Below are positions 44,424 to 56,500 of a stretch of 64,000 nucleotides of DNA, piece by piece. The stretch spans positions 1,566,540 through 1,630,539 of the forward strand of contig CACRXP010000012.1 in NCBI GenBank assembly GCA_902702965.1, in the 5' to 3' direction. Made by a program: the position numbers and the translations under genes. The stretch comes from Spirometra erinaceieuropaei (taxonomy: Eukaryota; Platyhelminthes; Cestoda; Diphyllobothriidea; Diphyllobothriidae). Each line of letters starts with the position of its first letter. Position 1 is the first letter of the stretch. Below the pieces are notes generated by a model. That model saw only the letters and a program-made list of their open reading frames with translations, did not search any database and was not told where the DNA came from.

Positions 44424-44534
44424 TTAAGCCCAGGAAGGAATTTTGTTCATCTGGAACAACACCATTCCGTAGGTTATGGTACACATAGCAACGATAAGCT
44501 GCGAGACTATGCTCATGATGATTCCTGTCTTCGC
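44424..44534 (-). CDS. Gene C exon 14, terminal (residues 559-594 and stop)
   Basis: A 111-bp exon encoding AKTGIIMSIVSQLIVAM and a helix ending MVLFQMNKIPSWA and TAA. This matches the last helix and the xPSWA tail common in SLC13 proteins. The acceptor is a pyrimidine-rich TTCTAG. It lies 2.97 kb from exon 13. Confidence 0.92.
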   Translation of the reverse strand, partial: AKTGIIMSIVSQLIVAMCTITYGMVLFQMNKIPSWA

Positions 44535-47500
44535 CTAGAACGGAAATATGCAAAGTTATGCAAACAGATACTAGGTAAATATATCAGATAAGATTACCAG
44601 GAACGTAGTATATATATATATATAATATATGGTTGCAGTAGTGTGCATTCCGAGATAATATGATGAAGATAGAAGGCTCTTCGGAAAAATCGAGTTGAAC
44701 TCGTGCATTTTCGAGCTGGTGACACCAACCCGTCGTGAGACGAAATAATATATATAATATATATTCCATCATTTTTCTTTTATTTCCGATCTTACAGTTG
44801 CTCCTAAGTCCTGAAATTAACTTCTACGCATTTTATCAGCGCATTTTGGTAGTTCATGAAATAAATGTAGGCCCACCCATAGGTTCTTTTGACCACTTGA
44901 GATCAATGTGGGAGTCGATCCTCGTAGCTGTCCCCAAACGAAGATCAAAGTCGTCAAGAAATGTCTGGCGGGGTGACTTTCAGGCAATGAAATCAGAAAT
45001 TGGACACACTATGGACGGAAGCATTACGAGGAGATGTCAGCGAATGCTGGACAACCTTCCAATCAACTATGAGAGACTTGATTGAACGATTCTGTCCCCT
45101 CAAGAAACATGCAACCGAAAATAAACCGAAATGGCTGACAACATCGGTTACGAAGGAAATCCGAAAAAAACACAAGCTGTGGAAAATCTTCTTACAAACG
45201 GAGAGCCCAGAAAAACGTCAGGACTTCAGACAACAACGAACCTTATGCAAAAGACTCATTCGAGAATTACGAGCTTCTTATGAACTGAAGCTCCTGGAAG
45301 ACTCGCAGCAAAAACCTAATGCGTTTTATGCATATATCAGGAGCAATACGAAAAACCGGGACCATCTGGCAACCTTAAAGGTCAAAAATAACCGAATTGT
45401 GAGCGACGGCTTTCAAAAAAACGAGCTTCTTTCCGAGTTTTTCCAAAGTGTCTTCACCACGGAACCACTCCTCCAGTCTTGTTCTCTTCCACTGCTCGCT
45501 AACCAACCACTTATAAGCACAGTATTTTTTTCTCCGCAGTTAGTTTTAGCAGAACTAAATAAGCTGGATCCGGCCAAGTCTCCTGGACCAGATGTGATCC
45601 CGGGTGTACTCCTACGTCAACTATCTGAAGAATTAGCAGAGCCACTTTCTATAATCTTCCAAAAATTGCTGGAAGCTGGCAAACTACCTGACACATGGAA
45701 GTCGGCAAACGTCGCACCTATCCACAAGGGAGGATCACGGCTATGTCCCACCAACTAACAGCCGATGAGTCTGACATGCATTTGCGGCAAACTAATGGAA
45801 AAGTTAGTTAAAAAATCAATTACATAACTCGATACATTCCGCTGTCACATCACTTCAGTTCAACATGGCTTCTGCTAAAAGAGGTCCTGCCTCACAAACC
45901 TGCTTTCGTCACTAGAGCATTGGTCAAAAGCCATGGATGACGGACATCCAGTTGATGTCATTTACTTCGACTTCAGCAAGGCGTTCGATTGCGTCCCACA
46001 TAAGTGCCTCATTCAGAAGTTGTCAGAAGTAAGGATAAGAGGAAATCTTCTGAACTGGATTCAAGATTTCCTAAACGGACGATGACAAAAAGTTACTGCG
46101 GGTGGCTACTGCTCAGAATGGGCACCTGTTACAAGTGGCGTCCCACAGCGGTCAGTTCTTGGGCCGCTCCTATTCATTATCTATGTAAATGACCTAGTAT
46201 GGGAAGCGAAATCGGACATAGCGCTCTTTGCAGATGACCTTAAACTTTGGAGAGCTATAAAAGATGAAGATTACGTCAGGATACTACAAGAGGACGTAGA
46301 GAATTTGCACGCATGGAGCGAGAAATGGTGCATGAGATTCAACGTCAAAAAATGTGCAGTAATGCACGTAGTATCAGTGAGGCGAAGAACAAATGCACCC
46401 CCACGACAGTATCTCCCGGACAATCAACCACTTAAAACCGTAGATGTGCAAAAAGATCTCGGTGTATTCATTAAAGACGATCTAAGCGTCACCACGCAGT
46501 GTTCTAAAGTCGCTGCGCGGGCAATGTCAATTATGTGCGTGAACGCAGAACGTGTATTCACTTGAATAAAGATGTTTTTGGCAAAGCATACGGGACATTT
46601 GTGCGGCCGCACCTGGGATATGCGGTACAGGCTTGGCGACCGGGGCTTCGGAAGGATACAGATATCCTTGAAGGTGTACAACGGCGTGCTACAACGGCCG
46701 TTCATGGCCTCAAAAATTTCACGTACGAGCAGCGCCTGACGGCCTTGAACCTCTATCCCCTCCACTACAAGCAGGACAGAGGTGACCTCATAGCAACGTT
46801 CCAGTTGGTAAAAGAAGTTAATCTGGTTGTCGACTGGGAAACGCTTTTTGAAATGGCACCCAAGTCTAATCTCAGACGACATGATTACCAGCTTAAAAGG
46901 GAACTGTTCCACACAAATCAACGTTCCTTCTTTTTCTCACAGATGGTCATTCGTCAATGGAACTCTTTGCCGGAGTATGTTGTAAATTCCCCTGCCGTGA
47001 ACGTTTTCAAGAGACAACTGGATACTCACCTGCTGAAAAGCAACCCGAACTCCCGAAGCCTGATCTAAGGGATTACTGAAATGACTATAAATATACTACT
47101 AACAGGATTTCAACAGATACTTTTTGTGCGTTAAACTTGGACTACATGGAAATTTTCACAGTCGAATGCGGTGAACAAAGTTTTTCGCAATTATTTCGCG
47201 AATGGCATGCCCCTTTCGCCTTTATGTTACATTATTAGACTTATGAATTCTGCTTACTACAACTGCAAGCAACAGTTTTGCAATTTAACGATTTTCCCTT
47301 ACACCTGTACCCTCTAAATAGAGTTTTCAGGGCTTCTGTCGTTTACTCCAAATATACTGACTGATACTGACTGATATACTATCTATAAGTCCTTTTAAAG
47401 GCCCTTAGTTGTCGGATGCATAAGAAAAAATCATTTCTTACAACGCGTAAGAAAAGAGACCCATTTGGAAGCACATGAGCTCAATGTTGCAGTGCGTACC

Positions 47501-50500
47501 ATGTCAAGGAGTTTGACGCGCCCCTTGGAGTAGACGATTGCATTTGGCGGAGTGGCCGCGGGCATAATAAATGCGAGCGACGTTGCGACGGTCAGTGGAA
47601 GGCCAAGTAGAAACGGATGAACATTGATCGACTTGGCCTAAAATAAAAGTTTATTCGTAGTTAAGTTATTTGTGGGCAAAATTCGGTTAAGTGTGGGGAG
47701 TATAAAATCATGCCTTTCTAGTCCTTTGCTGCCCGATCAAATTCTGGCAAATTATAGGAGAAATTAACAGAAATCACTGCCGGCAAAGCATCAATTGCAA
47801 ATTTCTGGATATCCGTAATGATCCTAGGGGGACAACCGTCATCTGCAAACTCCGTAAGTGAATGTCTATTTGGATTAATGCCTAACATAATATGGAGAAC
47901 ACACGACATGTGATCAAAATACTTTTTTTTGGACTTACCAAGTCGAATATGATGGGAACCAAGATTGTAACCGTGGCGGAGTTGGAAACTACCTCGGTCA
48001 GGGCGACCCCAAACAAAATAATCAGGGAGACAAGACCCAATGGCTGGACTGATCGGACAAATTCCAGGGTTCCACTTATAACTTTTGACAGACCACCGAC
48101 CTAGGGGAGCAAAAAACAAAAAAGGTCTGTCGGTCGGTGAGTGCGGAGAGAGAGAGAGGGCTGATGGTAGCTGGTCAGCACTGCTACGCAGTCATCCGGA
48201 CGGCAGTGCAGGAGTCTGTGGCGAGAGTCTATCCCATATGCTTCAGAGAGATTAGTATTAGTCTTGCATAAGAACCCACATTATTTCAGTCACAAGTGAG
48301 AAAGACATCCCGACTGCCTGCAAAAACCTCATACGTTTGCTGCAAAACTGACGGAATGTTTGTACAGAAACAAAGATTTTTAACCCGATTAACAGACGCT
48401 TACTGCTCATCAACCGATCAGTCTGCATGGTGATGGACAGAGCGAGAGCTAAGAAATTAGCGACTAGAGCAGTCAGTCATGAGTATTGCTCAGGTAAGTG
48501 AGTAGAGCTAAATGCTCAAACTATCAGCCCCGGCATGCGATTTACAAATCGGAAATAAGAAATATTCGGCGATATCGGAGTTTTTAGGTTTGTGGTTATT
48601 GGTAATTCGGTCTCCTAGTGCCAAAATGTCTGTATGTCATTGCACTTATTGAAAACGCATTTGTATGTTGCGTAAGCACGATACGATACTCGGCCACAAT
48701 GTTGATGAGAATTATTCGGGGGGCGAAGCTCATATGCCTACTTTCCTGGGACGGTTGGCGAGAAAACATGGCCACAGAATAAACTTATACATGCTTCTCT
48801 GTTTCTAAATGGGAATTTCTACAAAGCAACGTCCTTCTATTGGCTAAGGGACAAGGTAGAAGAATTACTAGCAAATTTTGCGATTACAGACTACCTTTAA
48901 AGCACCAAAGCATCTTCCTTAAGTAATTCGTGAGTCCAGAAAAGGGTTTCAAATCTGTAAGGTTCTATTAGAAGTTGGGATTTAACCCCGACTGTGCTGA
49001 TGGAGAAAACTGTGACTGAATCGACAGTCGCTCTCCATTTCGGACGTCATCAGGATTCGTACTGGATTCGTACTGAAGCGTTCGGCTGCTTCAAAACAAA
49101 GCCAACGCTGCGTTTTGTGCACGAAACCTCACAAAAAGTAGTCATTTGAGCCGGAGGCTGAGTAGTTTTTCAAGACAACTTACTGAAACAATTTTAGACA
49201 GTGCGAATCCTCCTCCCATGAGAATGAGGACACCCCAACTGGTGTGGCTCTTGGCCTCATTCCAGGGTAAGATGCTGCGGTTTATTCGTTTGCGGGCCTT
49301 CTTATCTGTAACAAATGTCAAAATAGTATCAGGGAGTTTTATCGTTTTTTTTTCAATGTCTTCTCGGCAATATCGACTGAGTAGGGGTAGGTAGCATGGC
49401 GTGGTTGATGATTGAGCAATCGATCTCGTCGACTGATAGCTAAACAAATGCCGGGGTGAAAATACCAAGCTAGGAAAGCAACTGCCTTCCTCAGTACAGA
49501 CGGGTTTGAATGTCTACGTGTGAGTAGAAACACGCTGTTCCTCATCCCACCAGCCCAACGCAACCCTAAGAGGTCGGACGCAGCAGACAGCATATATTCT
49601 GGGCGACACAAGCTAGGATTGTTCATTCAAGTAAAAAGGACTGGCGGAAGAAGAACCACTTCACTCCAGCAGCAACTATACTTATTCATACTGACTCAAC
49701 TGTGAAAAACGCGGCATCTCGGTGGGAGTCGAACCCACGAGAGCAAGGGGAAGGCTTTAGTCCTGTGAACGCTCTAGCCACCTGAGCTACGAGGCCCCAC
49801 CGGAGAACGCGAGTTTAATCACATTTGGGTCAAGTTACCCGCCCAATTTTGACAGTGTCTCAAAACTACTGTTGGGGCGCCGCATTTGTGACTGTCAGTT
49901 TTATACATTTGGCGAATCCTGATTAGTCCTCCTTAACCTTCCCTTGGCTGGTCTGTGGTAGAGGAAATTCTGAAGCACAGTAATATGGCGCCCCTTCTGT
50001 GCGCAGATATATTAGGTTCGATTTTGAGGTGTTCACTGGCATACCCTCAACGCCACCTGGAAAAGTACTGAGGGAGCACGCTCATGCCTCCATGTCCAGC
50101 ATCGAACGCAACCCTGTATCCTATTTGAAGTACTACATGTATGGCCTTCTACTCTCATAGTGGCAGGAGATCCTGCTTACCCGAATTGACGCAGCCTGGC
50201 ACACGTGCCCTACTGGTTAAATGAAGTCCTGGGCAATGCAATACTCAGTCCTCCAGCATGGAGGCAGAGTGATGTCTGCCGATGAGGCAGCTTCCGCAGG
50301 CTGGTTAGACTTGGCGCACATGACTCAGACGCTCGCTCATACCTTGAGAGACCGCTCACAGCAGCGATAGTTGGCTACCCCCCAAAAATCTGTCCACCTG
50401 AGTGTGGGTTTGGAAAACGCATTATTGCCGACAACCGTGGTCAAAATCTGGATGATACTATAAGGCTACAAAGAGCTCAGCCAGTCAGAGGTCTGCTAAG

Positions 50501-53500
50501 AAAATGACTGAATTGGCATACCTTCCGACCAAGAATTTGGTCACCGCCACTTAGAAACAAAGCCGGGCGAAATGGAGGCTAGTATAAGTGGCTCATACGC
50601 AACTCGCCCATTGCTTCATGCATTATCTTAGATTGCGCGCAACATAACAGAGATCGGTCTCTACCCTGTCATTTCGAATCCTGCAGTGAGCACCACATTT
50701 TCATTTACATTCTCACCTCAGAAGTCCAGAAATTATAAATCGGTAAGATGATAGTTGGTAGCCGTGTCCACAGACTCCCCAAAGGTACCTACTGTCTCGA
50801 TTTCAGTAGCTGCGATTGCGTTCTCATTATGCTTCTTAATTCACGCGCACGCTGTATTACCTGTATCAGATTCATTTTACAGGTGCTATCCTTGGCAGAT
50901 TTGCACCGGTAAAGATGACATTGAGGCTTACCCTATGTCAACTTTCATTAGAAGAGGTTGTTGGCTGCCGTGCCCACAGAATCCACAATTGTACCTACTG
51001 GCTTGATTTCAGTAGCTATGATTACGTTCTCATTATGCTTCTAAATTTACGCTGTATTACCTGTACCAGATTCATTGTGGAGGTATTATCCTGGGTGGAT
51101 TGGCACCGGTAACGATGACAATGAGGCTTTCCCTACATCAACTTTCATAAGAAGAGGTAGCTTTTGACTGCCTCATTATTTGCGGATTTTCTCTTCCCCA
51201 CAAACCAATTTTTCGCATAAAAGTCTTACCCGGCTTACCTTGTGGCGTCCCGCGTGCCGCTGCTTGACTCTCGTGTTCTTCTTTCCATTATGTTGGATGG
51301 AGTTCTATCGCACACACTGCGGAATGACATTCGGACCAGTTGCCCTTTTCACATTGGTTGTTCGCCATCACTTGCTTTTCTGTCCAATCTGAGGCTAGGA
51401 TGCATTTATTCCGCACACCGTTCAAAGTCTCCTTGCTCATTTCCATACCTTCCTTGTATTTTTCACCTAATCTAAATTAGGCTTCCACTTTACCTGGAGC
51501 ATCAATTCCTAGCATATACTACAATCGCCATTTACCCGTGCACTCAATTGTTCTACCCGTATGGCCCCTATTACCACCGCTCCCGATTGACAGGCAGCTG
51601 GGAGTTTGCGATGTCAGGAGGGCTACCAAGTATCATCTAACCTCTAAATCATTCGGGGATAGAGTTCTGTGTTAGGCCTGGGTGCTGTTGATGTTCATCT
51701 TCGAAAAGCACTTAGAATAAAAATTGTCCACGGCCAACGAGGCATTTTAGCACATCTCCCAGCCTCAAGAAGGAGGCCAACCAGATTCTCTAAAAGCCAT
51801 CACTTGCCTGTTTCATCTGGATCAGCACGAAGACGGAAGGGGTTTGAGGCGGGGACAATGAAAGCCAAAATGGCAAAGAGGATGGTTGGTTGAGTGTCGT
51901 CCACGTACCTTCAAGGAAATAGCAACATTTATTAAAATGTGGTAACTCTTCCCCGGCTAAATCAAACATTTGATGTCACAGCAACGTGGGGTCGCCCACT
52001 CTGACTAAACCATAGCAATGATTCTGGGTGGCACATTGAGTTTGGAATCTCAGCTTAGAGTGCACACTGGCGGTCGCTTAACGAGAAAGTTTTCCTTCAG
52101 CCAGCGTGTTGTTCGACCATGGAATTCAGTCCCAAGTGAAATTGTGACATCTGATACAATGGATGTATTCAAAAGGCAGCTGGATCGTTTGATCTTTGAT
52201 AAACGACGACTCTCACTACAGGACTATCTGCGGCCAGCCATAAATTTCATTTCATGATTTCATCTCTGCTTAACACATCCCTGACTTTTAATGAGATTTT
52301 CCCTCCCAAACTATGCTAATGACTGCACTTTATGCCGATTATATATAACTGCACTTAAAATTTCATATGCACACTGAAAAGACCGCCTGCCGCACACTTC
52401 GCAGTCCCGCACCGTGAAAACGTTTCCCGTGAACAAATATGTTACTGACAATATATTAGTAAAATGTATATTTAACATTTATATTTTATGTACTGTTTTC
52501 AATAGGGTCATCATGGGCATTGCCTATTACCCTAAAATGCACCTCACTACACATAATCAGTAATAAAAAAGAGGCCTAATGTTGGTTTAGTGTTTACTTT
52601 CCACCACCGACCAGCTGCATCAAAACCTTGACCCCAAATTTGAATCCGCTTCAGTTGTTCGGTCAGAACGGCGGTCTGACAGGCGAGCGGCGACTACGAT
52701 CAGGAATAATGACAACTTCGGGTGGGTTGCATTCGCCGTACTGGTCTGTTATTAGGACAGGCTAGGGACCTTCTGATTGAACAGTCTGGACGTGGCGGTA
52801 TTGATAACTGTCACTTATAGACAAGACTGAAATTTTCAACTGACATCCCCGTGCGTAAAGCAGACTTGGAAGCAGACCGCATACGGGGGATAACCGAACT
52901 TACGCAAATAACGAAAACATGTGGTAAATCCCAGTTCTTTAAACCCCGCTCCACTTTTTGCCCTACTGTTTTTTTTTCCTTTATGCAATCGTGTATAGAG
53001 ATGCCTCCACATCATTGCATGGCCTGTGTCCACTGAACGAGGGCCTTGTAATTTCCCCACTGGATTCGAGAGAACATTTAAGCTGCTGTGCAGTGACCAA
53101 CCTCTATCTATATTATGAAGTAACATAACACAGTTTATGAGGGAACGCTAAGCATATAGATACGAAGATTTCTGTCGTATATGCTTGTTTTACTCCACAA
53201 CTGGAATAAAAATGCTTTAGGGCTCTTGCATTCGTCTGTGCTGTTGTGCAAATAAAAGACTAATTGAGCGGGGGTAAAATGAGCGTACCTCACGACTTTG
53301 CCATTTGAATCGTTGCCAACTGGCATGAAACGCGACCATCCGGGCACACCGGGTTCCCGTGTAATCCACAAGCCAATCAGTAACAGGAATAAGATCGTGC
53401 AGGCTATTTCGCCAAACCTAGCTCAGAAATGAGCACCGTAAGTTGATTGGACAACATGTTAGAGACAATGAATGAATGTAACACGGGCTGAAGGTGGGTG

Positions 53501-56500
53501 CTGAACATTAAGCAACACATAAAAACTACCTTAACATGAGGTTGACCACCTCAGCTTCAGTCAATCTTTCACCCTGATTACTTACTTCATGGGACCTAGG
53601 ACTCGCCGTTCTTCTTCAGAAATCTTTTTAACGATAGCAACAATATCGAATGAGATCTCTTCATCGTCTTTCTGCTCGGCGGCGCGTTCTAGTTCTTCCA
53701 GCTTGTCCTTGCTTTTTGCCGAGGTTGGATCTTTATAGAATTCCTCCTGGAACTCATCTGAAGGATTGCTCTTTTTAGCTCGACCGCATTTGAAAAAGGC
53801 CCTTAATGACACAGAAGTAGGTTTGATATTGAAACTCTAAAAATGCAAGTTGATCTTGAATTCTTCAGTGGACTTAGTCCACTGTGTAGACTTACTTGGG
53901 TCCGAGGAACAGTAGGCATATGATAATCCAAGCAGAAATTAGGCAGAGCAGGGACATGGGGAATCCGTAAGCCATCCAAGATCCAAAGTTTAGCGGAATT
54001 TCACTTCCAAATCGGCTGAAATCAGCAAAGGAATGACGTCATCTCGTCGAACAACATCATATGATCATTTATACCTGGCCCTATAAAGTATCAACCCCAC
54101 TGTACCCCAGCCAAACACTAGCAGCACACAACTCTGTCGATGCAAACGGGTAGAAAGCGGAGACTCCGACGCACCAAAGTCTTCTTACCTGACTGCAAGA
54201 CCGTAAAAGATGATATTCGGTGGTGAACCTATCAAGGTAGCGATTCCACCGCAACTGGCGGCGTAACAGACGGACAAGCTGATTCCTGTGGCAAAGCGTC
54301 TCAGACGCTTCCGGCCTTTGCTCTCATCGCTAAAATCGGAATGGAGTCATTTTAATCTTACCACGCGATTTCAGATTATTTTAAAATTTAGGAGTAATTT
54401 GAAGCATACCCAGTTGCCTCGTTTGGGTCTGTTCCTTCTGGTGAAACTGTAGGGGGAACAAAAAGACTTACAGGTCTGGGTTTATTCCCCAACAAGGAGC
54501 AAAGTTAGCTTGTTTTACAGCGACTGTTTTCAGCATTTAACAACGCTACTTACCTGCAGTGACATCGTCCAGTTTTGTTAGTAGCGCCTCCACAATGGCA
54601 ACCATCATCACAGTTGTGGCCGTATTGCTCATCCACATTGAGAGGAACCAGGTTGGAAGCATAACGCTCAGTATCAGCCTAGAAGTGGTAAAATAGTGGG
54701 CACCTCATCAATGGTACATCGGGGGTCATTTTAACGAGCGCAGCAAATGTGACATAACCCCTCCTTAGTATCGCAACTGCTAAAGGCCCTTCAGCCTCGA
54801 AAGGGGGCTGAAAACTGCTCAACTAATTGCAACAGAGCGCGTATAGCCTGTCCTAAAATGGTCTTTTTTCAAAAAGCTCCACTGTTGTCCACCCAATGAG
54901 TAGGCTATTTCGTTTAAGGCGCCGGCTCACCAGTTAATACGCCAGTATTGTATTTGTGTAAAAGCGACATATAGCTGTAAGGTTTACTAAAATTAAGCAA
55001 CCTCGAAATGGATCATGCAAAGATGCGCAGGGTCTGATTGTTTACTCAGACGTTTTTCGACTCATCAAGAACAGCCTCAGTCGCGTAAGTATTTAACTTG
55101 GGACAGTGGGTGCCATAGGTGACCCACTAAAGCAAGTCTGACTGGTATTTCTTTGTTGGCATCCCACAGCTACCGTTAACATCACCCCAGGACTAATCAT
55201 CATTCTCGGAAACGGCCTGGTAGGAAAATCAATTCCTCACCGAAACTTATCGTTTGCTCTTTTATCGTCTGTGTCCGTCAGAAGAAAGTTTGTTCTCATA
55301 TATAACTTCCTGACGAACACAGTGTCGGCGATATCATGACAAACTGAGAGGACGTTGCCAAGACAAGAGTAACGTCAACAATCTATGGTTGTGCTATTCG
55401 ATAGCATTCGATCATAACAAACAACGACTGCATCCTATAGATGCTGCAGCCCCTTGTGCATGAACCACCCGTATCTGCTATTGTCCCTGATGATGGGTTC
55501 GAGTAGGAATCCGAAACGTCAGGCGAATAAAGCTCTTATTACAGCGATCGTGTCTCTTTCTTCAAAACAATAAAACATTTCAGTCAATAGGAGCGGAGAA
55601 GTGGATTCTAGGAGGCAACCGCAAAGAAGGAGACATGATCATTGGAACGACAACTTTATTCGCCTGAAATTTCGTATTTCTGCTCGAATCCATTATCAAA
55701 GACAATCGCAGATACGGATGGTATATGCACAAGGGGCCGCAGTATTTATATGATGCAGTCGCCATGCTAACGCATACCTATGGAAGTTCCCAGCTACCCC
55801 CCTCATCAAGGATTATTTCACTTGATGAAATTGCCGACTCGAATGTCGGCCGCTGAACAGTAATCCTACCAAATGCAACGACCGCTAATGAAGGAGGAGA
55901 GGGTTAGTCGTGAATTTTTTTAGGTATGCGGCAGCATGGTGACTGAATCCTATAAATACTGCAGCTCCATGTATATAAACCACGCGTGTCTGATGTAGTC
56001 TCAGATGATGGTTTTGAGCAGGACTCCAAAAAGTTGAGCAAATAAAGTTTTTGTTCCAGCGACCGTGCCCACTTCTTCAAAAAGACAGTCAGTGATGTAA
56101 TGTCCTTCAAAACGCATGGTCTCTTAGCGTAATCAATCAAAATACGGCCCGGTTTCACAACGTTGCCCAGATGTAAACGGACAATGTAACCTTCACCGAC
56201 GAATCCACATTAATGCAAATGATACACAAGTGTGCTTAACGCTTGGTTCTAGCAGCATCTCAAACTCATGAGCTTACAATCTCGGATCATCACCCATCCA
56301 GCGCACGAAAGCGACGGCGATTCGTCGATGCAAGTTCATGTTCTCCGCCGCGATAGCCAGGAGCATACCGCCCAGGAACAAGAAAGTGGAGCTCTGTTTT
56401 GTTTGCATTGACAAAACGACATGTGTTTGTGAAGAAGTTGCATGAAGAAGAGGACATAGCAAGAAGTCAGATGCAGCAACGACTTCTGAGAATAATTTTG

